Assembly: GCA_020137815.1 (NCBI GenBank)
Contig: CM035355.1
Location: 5,173,003-5,237,002, forward strand
Reading direction: 5' to 3'
DNA: 64,000 nucleotides
From: Hormiphora californensis
Taxonomy: Eukaryota; Ctenophora; Tentaculata; Cydippida; Pleurobrachiidae
The translations under genes and the position numbers were made by a program. The notes under the pieces were generated by a model. It saw nothing but the letters and a program-made list of their open reading frames with translations, did no database searches and had not been told where the DNA came from. Positions 46,701-56,800 of this stretch are shown here, in pieces (positions within the stretch are counted from its first letter, which is position 1; the number at the start of each line of letters is the position of its first letter).

Positions 46701-47039
46701 GAGAGGTTTCCCCTTGTTCATTCTATCCATTCTACTGACCAGATTTGAGGCACCATCTTTAGTGCGAGGTGGAAAGAATTCGAGGCTGTAAAACTTGTCT
46801 TCAGACTTCACCTTTGCTTTGATTTTCTCAATCAGTGTTTGGTCGTGATCGTGGATGTACTCAAACTGTGTAGGAGAGCCACAGTTTTCGAACTTCATGT
46901 CCGTATCTGTTCCGGCCACTTCCACCTCAAATCTGCCTCCCTCATCCTCCAACAAGAAACCCAAGCTTGGCATAATCAAATGACCCTCAGAAGACTCTGC
47001 AGACGACCTTGAACCAGCAAATGAACTGTAGGACGGCAT
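43735..47039 (-). CDS. MTHFR: Methylenetetrahydrofolate reductase, four exons
   Basis: Exons 47039-45340, 45144-44999, 44517-44419 and 43823-43735 join in frame into 677 residues, close to the vertebrate enzyme (about 656). It reduces 5,10-methylene-THF to 5-methyl-THF for methionine synthesis, using FAD and NADPH in the cytosol. Visible: a Ser-rich N-terminus; EFFPPRT (Glu 87, catalytic domain start); [30 protein letters not shown]; then the SAM-binding regulatory half with [42 protein letters not shown] and CLVDNDF. The C-terminal tail LWDFLDDVI matches the family. Two catalytic-domain stretches are unusual: the ALRGD-type loop reads ALSGD (181-183) and the usual VTWHPAG reads VTWHAGL. The ATG at 47039 is two codons inside the open frame; no upstream ATG is available. 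The exon 1 donor lies across the TGG-TGA that ends the open frame. Confidence 0.95.
44083..44300. mobile_element. Foldback MITE in MTHFR intron 3
   Basis: Outer arms pair CCCAAACTACTATGTCCCT with AGGGACATAATAGTTTGGG. Inner arms of about 36 nt (GAGATAAAGACTTGAAATTT...) pair with the reverse complement across a short loop at about 44180. Non-coding. Confidence 0.75.
44829..44883. repeat. Hairpin in MTHFR intron 2
   Basis: CAATAGTGAAATTACATGCG pairs with CGCATGTAATTGCACTATTG with one mismatch; the loop is short. Confidence 0.85.
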
Positions 47040-47312
47040 CTTCAAGCGTTGTTTGGGTCACGCGTGACTTTTGTGAGCAGTTTTGAATTTTCTGAGGGTT
47101 TGAAATTGTCGAAAATTCTAAATTTGTTCGTGCGCGCGCTGTAAAATGTGGGCGCGCAAATAAGATTTTTTACGCCGCGCAACGATTTTTCTACAAAAAA
47201 GTCGAGTTATCGCGTTTTTTTTTCAAAAATGGAACCCACTTTGGAATGCGCTGTAGCCGGGAAACGTTAAAATCTGGGTGCCTTTCATTGCTAACAATTC
47301 GTAGTTTTGGCG

Positions 47313-47433
47313 CGCGCGACGGGTTAGGGCTATCCGTTAGGGTCTGGTTAGGGTTTGGTTTGGGGTTATCGGACCGATAACCCCAAACCAAACCCTAACC
47401 AGACCCTAACGGATAGCCCTAACCCGTCGCGCG
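47313..47433. repeat. 121-bp perfect palindrome with telomere-like words
   Basis: Two 60-nt arms are exact reverse complements around a single central base (47373). The arms contain GGGTTAGGGC, GTTAGGGTC and GGTTAGGGTTTGG, similar to animal telomere repeats. It lies about 275 nt upstream of the MTHFR start codon. Confidence 0.95.
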
Positions 47434-47633
47434 ATAATATCGGTTAGGGCTATCGATTCTCTAACTGATACCGTTTAGTTTACTCAAATCGGCCATGTGG
47501 TTCCATGGCTATAGCCGTTTGAAAAAAGTCGGTCTAAGTATACTCTTTTGGTAGCGCGCACCTGTAAACAGGCTGCAAGGCACCCAGATTATAATCGCGC
47601 CCGCTGCAGCCCCCTCATGTGCGCACCCCCGCA

Positions 47634-47636
<3 letters not shown>

Positions 47637-47670
<34 letters not shown>
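47637..47670. repeat. AT microsatellite at left end of Penelope-like element
   Basis: (AT)17. A second (AT)n tract (49801-49829) lies at the other end of the element. Confidence 0.95.
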
Positions 47671-47673
<3 letters not shown>

Positions 47674-47707
47674 GAAGAGGAAGAGAGTCCGAGCTCGAGG
47701 TAGTGTG

Positions 47708-48464
47708 TATGTGAAGAAGTAAGACGAGGGGTTAATAAAACACAACTAGTTTCATCAGTCAATCTGAATCCTCAGGTGTTTGCACGTGCAGACCAGGTTG
47801 GCTTCCCTGGTAACAGTGCTGGCGCTAGAGTGTCACCCAACCATCCCATCAGTGGAGACACGGTCGGACAAGCTCTCTCAATTCTTGTTCGACCACCTCT
47901 CGGTGATGGTGTGATCCTTGATCACACTTAAAAATGGGGAAAATTTTGAACTTAGTGTCTAAATTCGAGGCACATCTTCTGATATGTTTGGAGACTTGGA
48001 GCTTTCCATTCTCGATATTGTTGATGTGGGAGCGGTGGAGATTCATTCGTTCACTGAGGGTTCTCCCTGTTTCTCCAATATATTCTCCTCCACATCCGCT
48101 ACAGACTATCAGGTAAATCAGGTCTTTGCTTTTGCAGCTCATCGTGTGGTTTCTGGTGAGTACAGTTCCATTTTGGGTAGTGAAGTTCCCCTCCTGAATA
48201 CTAGCTGGGCATGTTTTGCAACGTTTATCCTCACATCGGGTGAATGGTTGGCCCCCTGTTTTATTTTGTTCTATGTATTGGTCCCTCTTCTTGGAGAGTG
48301 AGAGGATTCGACGAAGGTTTGGTGGCTGTCTGCGTGCGGCAATTATCTTTGTTGGCATGCTCGCAGTGGTATGTTTGAGGTTCATACACGCCTGTTTTAG
48401 ACGTATGGCTGGGTCTACTATAGTAGGGTTGTAGGTACTGGTAAAGATTATCTGGTCTCTTGGA
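47708..48464 (-). repeat. Left inverted arm of Penelope-like element
   Basis: Exact inverted partner of 49047-49803. Open frames on the two arms translate to identical proteins. Confidence 0.95.
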
Positions 48465-48485
48465 CACGCCCCACCATATGCTAAC

Positions 48486-49662
48486 TTGGTCGTGGCATTC
48501 TTGATCAACACAAAACTCCTACCCATGATAACGAGCAGCCACAATGAAGAAGCAGCTTCGTACATCAACAAGCATATCAAACTATTTCTTGATGATGGGT
48601 TCCTCTTCCTGGATGAAAAGCAGATCACAGCTAAAGACCTATTGGAGCACCTCAACCAAATGGACCCAGCTATCAAGTTTACTATGGACGTCTCCCCTAC
48701 CGAGATACCGTTTCTGGATGTCCTAATAAAACTCGAGCCTGACCTAGACAACCCTACGAGGACTACAATCATTACCGACATTTACAGTAAACCAACTGAC
48801 AGCTTCAGCTACTTTCACTTCCAATCGTGTGCACCTAGACACGTTAAACGGAACATTCCGTACACACTGGCCCGCAGAATCGCCACGATCGTATCCAGCA
48901 ATGAACTAAAGGCCAAAAGACTCGCTGAACTCCGCCCCAAACTCCAACGCCGAGGATACCCAGAAAAAACTAATTGGTGATGCTATCAACAAAGCTGGGT
49001 CACTGGAAAGAAAAACACTGCTCCAAACAAAAGAAAAAGAAGCAGCTCCAAGAGACCAGATAATCTTTACCAGTACCTACAACCCTACTATAGTAGACCC
49101 AGCCATACGTCTAAAACAGGCGTGTATGAACCTCAAACATACCACTGCGAGCATGCCAACAAAGATAATTGCCGCACGCAGACAGCCACCAAACCTTCGT
49201 CGAATCCTCTCACTCTCCAAGAAGAGGGACCAATACATAGAACAAAATAAAACAGGGGGCCAACCATTCACCCGATGTGAGGATAAACGTTGCAAAACAT
49301 GCCCAGCTAGTATTCAGGAGGGGAACTTCACTACCCAAAATGGAACTGTACTCACCAGAAACCACACGATGAGCTGCAAAAGCAAAGACCTGATTTACCT
49401 GATAGTCTGTAGCGGATGTGGAGGAGAATATATTGGAGAAACAGGGAGAACCCTCAGTGAACGAATGAATCTCCACCGCTCCCACATCAACAATATCGAG
49501 AATGGAAAGCTCCAAGTCTCCAAACATATCAGAAGATGTGCCTCGAATTTAGACACTAAGTTCAAAATTTTCCCCATTTTTAAGTGTGATCAAGGATCAC
49601 ACCATCACCGAGAGGTGGTCGAACAAGAATTGAGAGAGCTTGTCCGACCGTGTCTCCACTGA
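48486..49662 (+). pseudogene. Penelope-like RT (C-terminal) and GIY-YIG endonuclease, one frameshift
   Basis: The first frame (48486-48980) carries the RT catalytic motif FLDDGFLF and the typical downstream blocks IKFTMDVSPTEIPFLDV and SKPTDSFSYFHFQSC. It then stops after RGYPEKTNW. One base out of frame the protein continues without a break (KLIGDAINKAGSLERKT...) into the GIY-YIG domain: CEDKRCKTCP knuckle, LIYLIVCSGCGGEYIGETGR, and LSERMNLHRSHI. The shift is at an A6 run (about 48963-48969) that would need to be A5. The break may be mutational or a homopolymer miscall. The RT fingers and palm before FLDD are missing. The endonuclease cuts target DNA for RT priming. Confidence 0.85.
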
Positions 49663-49797
49663 TGGGATGGTTGGGTGACACTCTAGCGCCAGCACTGTTA
49701 CCAGGGAAGCCAACCTGGTCTGCACGTGCAAACACCTGAGGATTCAGATTGACTGATGAAACTAGTTGTGTTTTATTAACCCCTCGTCTTACTTCTT

Positions 49798-49803
<6 letters not shown>
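49047..49803 (+). repeat. Right inverted arm of Penelope-like element
   Basis: Carries the GIY-YIG domain in the coding sense. The reflection point with the left arm is constant along its whole length (paired positions sum to 97511), so there are no indels. Confidence 0.95.
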
Positions 49804-49829
<26 letters not shown>

Positions 49830-49832
<3 letters not shown>

Positions 49833-50340
49833 GGCCTGTAACGTATGCCAAGAACCCACTTCAAAAAGAGAGAAAACCGAGCTGTTTCCTTCTGTTTTCC
49901 CACTTGCTAAGGTATAAGGGACTGATTGAATATAAATAAGGGACTGTAAAGGATATGTCTACGAGCGTATGTTTGATTTACTTTGTGCAGATAGGAGTTT
50001 TAACATATTTTTCACTTTTTTACGATCATTACTATCGCCTGTAAAATAAAAATCTGCTCTTAATTTGCATCTTTCGTTTCACCATCTCTACGTCATCGCA
50101 CTCTTCACTTGGTTCGAGATCACATTACATCGCCTGGTAGCGGTGCCTAATTAGGCAGCTCAACATTGCACCTATCGGCTATCCTGTATCACGTTTCACT
50201 TTCAGATTCTCATAATAGGTCATGGGAGGCAATTGGAGTTCAAATTTATTCTTGTTCAATTTCTGGTATTAAAAAACTATGTTTTTTCTCGTTTTAATAG
50301 ACGTATAATACACATAAATCATTACAACTCAACAAATAAA
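49830..50340. other. Intergenic; 3' flank of Gal3ST-like gene
   Basis: No gene seen. A minus-strand AATAAA is listed separately. Confidence 0.4.
50245..50250 (-). promoter_or_regulatory. AATAAA polyadenylation signal of Gal3ST-like gene
   Basis: AATAAA on the minus strand about 90 nt after the stop codon at 50341. Confidence 0.5.
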
Positions 50341-51660
50341 TCATGCAATTGTGGTAGGACCCTCTTCTTCAGGAATTGAGTCTTGCACTATAGTTAAAAA
50401 TTGGGGATAGGACCCATCATTGTCAATTAGATCCTTAATTTTACCGCCAATTTTGGAATCCTGAATTTGTAAGACAATGTTAGCATTGAGAGAGTTCAGT
50501 CCGTTAATTGTTGCACACTGGATCTCGTTTTCTCCTTCCGGTGTCAGTTGATAAGTTCTCCCTTTAGAATCATCTGCAGCCATCGTTCTTAAACAGCAAG
50601 AATTTGTAAAAGTCTGAAGCTTGCTCTTAAACCCTTCAAATGAGGAAGCAAAGGAGGGATTGAGTGCCAGATTGCTGGCAAATTGCTTATCAAAGTCACT
50701 CAGAACTCGAGTGTAAATGGCGTAATCATACCGTAAAAAGTGTTCCAGTCGCAATTTGGTAGCCGGTGTCAGAACACCCAGCCCGAGACCGACGAAATTC
50801 TCCCTGACTCTTGGTAAGTACAGCCAGTCTTCCTCAGGTCCTAGACAATACTTCTCCCGGAATAGGAAGAGAGATTTTTGAAGTCGTTCATAAATCAAGA
50901 AGTCTTTGATGTTGTTCAGAGCAAAATGAGTCCATTTTTCTAGCGCCCCTTCGTGTTTTGTGTTAAACTCGTTCTTGAAGGCGTAATCCGTGAGACCGAT
51001 GTGGTATGAAAGTCGATTGTTGCAAGACTGGGAAGATATATAGAACTTTGAGACTTTAACATTTCCCAAGAATCCATCCATATAATCATTGACGTTCTTG
51101 TCGAGCATTAAACTGATCGATTTGTCATCGAGGCGACGTTGGCGTTCGATTTTACTCTGAAGGCAAGCAAAAAATGTCTCCATTGGATCGCGTAAGAATC
51201 CCAAGACCACTTTTTGACTGCTTCTGAATGCTCCTTTAAAGATCATGTTTATGTTGCCAGGATTATATGGCAGTGATTGACACACGATCCGTGGGTCTGT
51301 CTCTGTTTCCTGTATGTCCGAAGCATGATCCTCTCCATTTGATAAGCCATTCCAGTGCATTGGATGCTCTACATGCATTGCAAAGGATTGCCTGTACTTT
51401 AGTCCGAGATAGTAAAACATGTTTGAAAATACAGTTGCATCGGTGAAGTCAGTCCGGGGGAAGACAAAAAACGCTTTTTGGGTCAGATCACCAAAAGTTG
51501 GCCGATCTTCTGCACAAGTATCCAGGACAAGGTCCTGATCTGGGACGATAGGGTCATCCTCCACCTCTGTAGTGTCTGGAGCGGCGGGGGCAGAGTAGAG
51601 GAGATAACATGATACTAGGAATGCAGCTGCTAGCAGGCAGGTGCGACGTTTAGAGAACAT
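50341..51660 (-). CDS. Gal3ST-like Golgi sulfotransferase (type II membrane protein)
   Basis: A single-exon frame of 439 residues from the ATG at 51660; the codons before it lack an ATG. A basic start (MFSKRRT) and a hydrophobic anchor (about 8-22) give type II Golgi topology. The body resembles galactose-3-O-sulfotransferases: a 5'-PSB-like segment FFVFPRTDFTDATVFSNM (about 64-81), a 3'-PSB-like segment VVLGFLRDPMETFF (about 151-164; Arg-Asp-Pro kept) and LEHFLRYDYAIYTRVLSDFD, which matches the family's C-terminal LDYxLYxxF block. The usual KTxxTxSST phosphosulfate loop reads RTDFTDATV, losing the lysine and the Ser-Ser-Thr, so activity is doubtful. If active it would transfer sulfate from PAPS to galactose on glycans. 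The family assignment is by remembered motif order and is moderately sure. Confidence 0.75.
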   Translation of the reverse strand: MFSKRRTCLLAAAFLVSCYLLYSAPAAPDTTEVEDDPIVPDQDLVLDTCAEDRPTFGDLTQKAFFVFPRTDFTDATVFSNMFYYLGLKYRQSFAMHVEHPMHWNGLSNGEDHASDIQETETDPRIVCQSLPYNPGNINMIFKGAFRSSQKVVLGFLRDPMETFFACLQSKIERQRRLDDKSISLMLDKNVNDYMDGFLGNVKVSKFYISSQSCNNRLSYHIGLTDYAFKNEFNTKHEGALEKWTHFALNNIKDFLIYERLQKSLFLFREKYCLGPEEDWLYLPRVRENFVGLGLGVLTPATKLRLEHFLRYDYAIYTRVLSDFDKQFASNLALNPSFASSFEGFKSKLQTFTNSCCLRTMAADDSKGRTYQLTPEGENEIQCATINGLNSLNANIVLQIQDSKIGGKIKDLIDNDGSYPQFLTIVQDSIPEEEGPTTIA

Positions 51661-52733
51661 ACCTTGGTGTGTAAAGAGTGGTATATTAGAGGATTGCAAC
51701 TGAGTATTTGGTATGGAACTATGAAAGAAACTAAGCTGAAAGAAACATGCCTAAAACGAGCGAAAACTGTTACAAAACAAATTCAGTACACTAGTAAACC
51801 CGTTCGCCCTACGGGCGAATTTCAGGGATTTCCGGTTTTCCGAAAAAGGCGTTGCTGCAAGTTGAGAATGGCGTTGAGATCTTGCTTCAGTAACTATCTC
51901 CAGCTGTCGCTGTCTTATATCAGCAGTAGTTGAAGAAGGCATATTTAGCTGGAACACACACAACAAAGCAAGATCAAATGCACGTGCAGCACAGTAGCAA
52001 CCATGCCATTGGCAACGGCTCCCATCCCTGGCCCCACTCCAGCTAGTAGTACTCCACCTCTAAACCTGCACGTGCTAAATCCCATATAAGGCAAAAAACG
52101 TTACACAGGATTTCCCTATTTGCTTTAATAATAGTATGATATTCATACGGTAGTCAATAAAATGGTTGTCGCCACACATAAATCACCAACAAGAAAGAAA
52201 GGGACAAGCTGTAAATATTATTAGAGTTATACACGTAAAGGTCAATGTGTGAGTCGCACACCATCCCATGTTGATAATATAGCTATACCATAGAGAGGAA
52301 AGAGGGGCCAGGGAGGATAAAGTAGGAGCGATAGACCGAATGGGGTAGAGAGGGAGGGAGAGAATAGGGGTTAGAAAAATATAAAAATAGTTAGGATGAA
52401 AGGGAAAAGAGCCACCAAAGGACTCTTGGAACACCAAAGTCCAAACTAGTAGAGTCGATAATTATACCTACTAAACCTAATAGCCTTTTTCTTTATGCGT
52501 CTTCTTTTAGGATAATTAATCATCTTTTCTCCCACTGGCTGTGTACATTTAACCGATAATTTGACAGTCTCGACCAGTTTTTGTAAATTTTAGGGAAGAA
52601 TTCAGCAAATCAAGTGGATTAATTTTGTGTACCCACTCTCGACGCCAGGTGTGTCTTTCAAAGAACATTACTCTTATTTTCTAATTTCTCAGATTATCAT
52701 GTTCGCTCCTCAATGGAAAACAACTCTGCTGAG

Positions 52734-52839
52734 AGATACACAGATAAAACGAAATGAATAGGATCAGATCCTAATTTTCAGCAGAGCTCAGCTGAAAATC
52801 AGGATCTGATCCTATTCGTTTGGTTTTATTTGTGTACCT
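52734..52839. mobile_element. Foldback MITE-like hairpin
   Basis: Arms of about 48 nt (GGATCAGATCCT and AATTTTCAGC inside) pair around a loop of fewer than ten bases (GAGCTC region). A few mismatches; non-coding. Confidence 0.8.
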
Positions 52840-53733
52840 GCTGCAAGTGTAACAGCGTGGTTAAAGCCAATTATGCGATGTTTATTCTTTTCAACCTCTC
52901 ACGGCAGTGCATTTTCTAGCAGCTAGCTTCTTGTTTCGCCGTTTCGGTTTGGGAAAATGTTTAGCTAGTACATAATCATGAACGACATTGATATTGCAAG
53001 GAATTAATTTTCTTTACCTCCAAGGAAATCCCTGAAATTTCCATAAATGGTAAAAAATGAACTAAATGACTATCGAAAGTGCTTCCTATAGTTTTTAGTA
53101 ACTTCAATTCCTTTTACGGTATATTTAACACTCTGATATAAATCTAGAAATTTAACTGATAGCGTTTAACTTTTCCATTTTCTGCACGAACAGCTGAGTG
53201 CAGAAGAAACTCGACGATTATTGAATTCAGCTTGAGTCTTGCGGATTTAATTCAGCTCGCGAGTGTTGAACTGAAGTTGAGTTGTCATATAATTCTGAAT
53301 ATATACTGAAGTCATGCCCAGCTCCTCATCTCACCAGCATCTTTATTCTGACAGACAACATAATACTCAAAGTGAAATTTGAGACTTCCTTCAGTCTGAA
53401 GCTCTGACGTAACTGCTTGTGTTACTGCAGCTCTGTTGTTTTATCTTGATCTAGCTGATTCAATTTAAAAACTTGTCTCAAAACTTGTCTGTAGTTCGTA
53501 CATATCTTGTGAAACTCACTACCTCGCCCGTGAATACAGTTTACATTTCCTCCTATAACAGTGATTCTACCAATGTTTCGATCAGCTGCATCTGCTAGAA
53601 GGGATAATCCTGCCTGACAGGGATAATAAGTGATCCAGTTACCATTCAGCTACTTTTTTCCATGTGGTACTAATTCTCAACAGGGGTTTCCACACACTCT
53701 TATCTAGTGATGATGTAGCCCGGTTCCCTTCTC

Positions 53734-53740
53734 TATATAA
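53734..53740 (+). promoter_or_regulatory. TATA box, probable ADAP promoter
   Basis: TATATAA about 79 nt upstream of the ADAP start codon, a suitable distance for transcription starting near 53765 with a short 5' UTR. Confidence 0.4.
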
Positions 53741-53812
53741 ACTTGAGTCATTTGTTGTTTTAGTTTTCACTATTCTCTAAATCTTAACCCCATGTATTAT
53801 AGCTCTATCAGA

Positions 53813-56800
53813 ATGTCGGGTGGTGATGATTCTGATACCTGTGTGGCGGGGCTCCGGATCCTGGATGCCATTCTGGCAAACCCAGAGAATAAGCAGTGTG
53901 TGGACTGTGGTGCGATGGATTGTTCGTGGGCCAGTACCACCCTGGGGTGTTTTGTGTGCATTTGGTGCAGTGGAATACACAGGTACTTTTAGATTTACTA
54001 CATAGTAAGCAGTAGTTCGAATTCCCCCACACGGCAGCTGCAAGTCTGTGTGTGTGTGTGTGTGTGCGTGTGTTCGGCACCTCCCGTCGTTCCACCCCAT
54101 GCTGAGGTTATTGATGACCCCTCAGCCAAGTCTGTGTGTATGTTAGTGTAGCAGGTGCGGGTATTTTCTGCAAGGTCTTTGGGTAATCGTGTAATTTTGA
54201 AACGGATATATGTAATAATAAGTAACTTATGATTGGCAGCCTATTTTATATTATATATTATATTTAGGCTAATAAAACGATTTTTCTTTCTTATATGTAC
54301 AAGCTGTGAGTGCGGATCTTGTGTTAGACTAAACTTTTACACCTCGCTCTCCTGTCACAGTGTCACACACATAATGCGACCATCCAGCTGTGTGTCACAT
54401 AAAAAATGCGACCATCCAGCAGCTGGATTCCAGCTGGGTGGTATTGTGGATTTTCAGCATATTTCATCACACAATAATTACACACACACCTTCCCAGCGT
54501 TATAGCTCTCTCTGTTTCTCCCTATCCAAACCTATCACCAGGAATTTTGTTCCCGAACATAGTTTTTAAAAGGGAACGCTTTTCTTCATTTACTGTGATT
54601 TCTACCAACACCTTTTCACCCCAGATCTTCTGACTTCTGTCCAACACAACACCGGCCACACAATGCGACCCCACACCACCTCGGACCTCCCCAAAATAAT
54701 ACGGGAGGGGGGTTCCAACCCAATAACACCCTTTCAACCCCACACCACCAACACAATACACCCTTTTCAGGCAGATTGGTGTGCACATAACGCGGATCAA
54801 ATCAGTACAGCTTGATAGCTGGGAGGATAGTGATTGTGTGGTAGGTACCAATCAGGAACCGACCGAAACAAGTAAACAACCAATCAGAACTCGTTATTTA
54901 GGTCACGTGACTGGTTATCAGCCAATCAGGGACCAGTATTTCCTGGTTCGGTCGGTTCCTGGTACAAATTTAGGATTTACCATATCAATTATCAATTAGA
55001 ATTTAGTTAGTTAGTGTGATAGGTTTTTTAGTTTTTCTATTAATCCTGAACTGCTCTAATACCCATGGAAAAAAGAGGGTTGGTGACGCGGTCACCCCTA
55101 CACTAGGGCCGCACGAAGCGCGGCAAACGAAGCCGGGGATGTCATCACCAAAAAAGAGGGTAGAATTGTCATCCTACGCTATAAATAACATCATTACTTC
55201 ATATGCCGATCAACAATGACAAATCCATATCAATGATATGGATTTGTCATTGTCACAGGAGTATGCCGAATCCTTTCAACCACATACACAATCTGACAAT
55301 CGTTAATGCTAAATATGGTAGCAGTCAGTCAAGCTATCATTTAATAGCGAACTGTACTTATGGTAATCCCGCCCTAAATGTTATCACCAATTTACCCAGG
55401 CGCTGCACAAGAACGGGAATGCAAAAGTCGAAAATCTGTATGCATCAAACCGACCGGAAATCTACAAAAAACCAATTCCCTCATCGCCACCGTGAGTTTG
55501 ATAGATTTATCCGTATATCATTTATTGATAGCAGGGTCCGGGGCAACCAATTTAATACATTGTGCGATTGTTGTCATTCACCAGAGTTTGGCTTTCCTTC
55601 AATAGGGCTATTCAACATTTTGTCTTTGTTTGTTTACATAAGAGAAGTATACCGACATTTGAAGTGTTTATACCAGGCCTAGTCCAACAATGTTTATTGT
55701 AGGATGTAGAATGCTGGTCATCCCCAGCTCATCATAATCTCGATTACTCCAATACTCCATTCCTATTCAGAATGCTGATAGAACACTGGATTCGAGCGAA
55801 GTACGAGTGGAAAGAGTTCCATAAAGACGCGGCCCAGTCTCCCATGTATCTCAAAGGTAAAAAACTAGGTCGATGGACTTGCCTCGAGTTCCAGACTAAT
55901 TACTTTGTTTCACACAGGTGTCAAAAGTGGGACACTGCTGAAGAAGGGGAAAGAGAGGGGATGCTGGTTACCTCGTCATTTTATCCTGGACCGAGTTTCA
56001 AATTCTATTTCATACTACGATAAAGCCTCGACCACGGTGGGAAGACTTATGCACCACACAATTTACGGACAGACGCAACAGGACAGACAGGCAGGGTTTT
56101 TTATTTTTGATTTGGAAACCTGCAAACCTAATTACCTACAGCTGAGACCCTAATTATTGAAAGAAGAATGGCCCTGATAACTCTGAAAGACGACTCAATT
56201 AACTGAAATTACTGACATTTTTATTTACCCGTTTTTAACTTGACACTTAAATTTTTAATCCTTTTTCCGTTGATAGGGTCAGAAAATCCTCGGACAGATT
56301 GATTTAACACGGTGTTATGTGCTGATACCAAACGAGAAAATGACGGATAAACCCAACACCCTTCACTTCCTTTTTCACGAGGGGAAGCAGATGAGAAGTG
56401 TATATGTCAGCGGTCCCACGAACAGGGTAGGTACTTCCTGGGTATTCAATTACACTAGTTATCGGTCAAATCTCGATAGCTGTTCCAAAGTCTTGAAACC
56501 AAAGTTTCATCTTTTTGTCTCAGGAGATAGTCGAATGGTATTATGCGATTAGAACTCTGCAAACACAACTTGGATTCAGCCGGAACTGTGTGGTATGTAA
56601 AAATCTTGATCTTGTTCAATAGATTAATCGATATTACAATAACTAACAAGTAACAACCAAGAATTGGTCCTAAAATTGAGGTTTTCCGATAAAATCTTGT
56701 TCCGACTTGATTGTTGTAGCGCGCGATGTGCTAGATTAGATAAAAGTATCCCTTCAAGCAATGCAACGCGCAACCCATGTGGTTGTGTTAGCCGCGCGCG

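Larger units (their letters stand above)
47040..47670. other. MTHFR upstream region, CpG-rich
   Basis: Region between MTHFR and the Penelope-like element, rich in GCGCGC words, with the 121-bp palindrome described below. It probably holds the MTHFR promoter; no TATA box is evident. Confidence 0.45.
47671..49800 (+). mobile_element. Penelope-like retroelement in palindromic arrangement
   Basis: The left arm (47708-48464) and right arm (49047-49803) are inverted copies of about 757 bp that align without any indel. The 582-bp spacer (48465-49046) is single copy. The right arm plus spacer encode, on the plus strand, the C-terminal part of a Penelope RT followed by a GIY-YIG endonuclease. The left arm carries the same endonuclease end reversed. 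Both ends abut (AT)n tracts, so the insertion seems to have gone into an AT microsatellite. Such partial, inverted multi-copy structures are characteristic of Penelope-like elements. The N-terminal RT is missing, so this copy is not autonomous. Confidence 0.85.
51661..53812. other. Intergenic between Gal3ST-like gene and ADAP
   Basis: A possible small minus-strand exon (51751-51930, MPSSTTADIRQRQLEIVTEA...) has no recognisable domain and was not called. A foldback element and a TATA box are listed separately. Confidence 0.4.

Noticed and set aside
47849-48781. 310-codon minus-strand open frame
   Set aside because: A chimera of antisense RT sequence and the inverted arm's GIY-YIG end. It exists only because of the palindromic Penelope arrangement.
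49740-49800. Hammerhead ribozyme in the Penelope arm (CTGATGA near 49752)
   Set aside because: Penelope elements can carry hammerheads, but here the heptamer is not followed by a stem II and a separate GAAA, so the core cannot be assembled.
51751-51966. 71-codon minus-strand frame upstream of the Gal3ST-like gene
   Set aside because: No known domain and no donor that joins it in phase to the start at 51660; it may be 5' UTR or a repeat.
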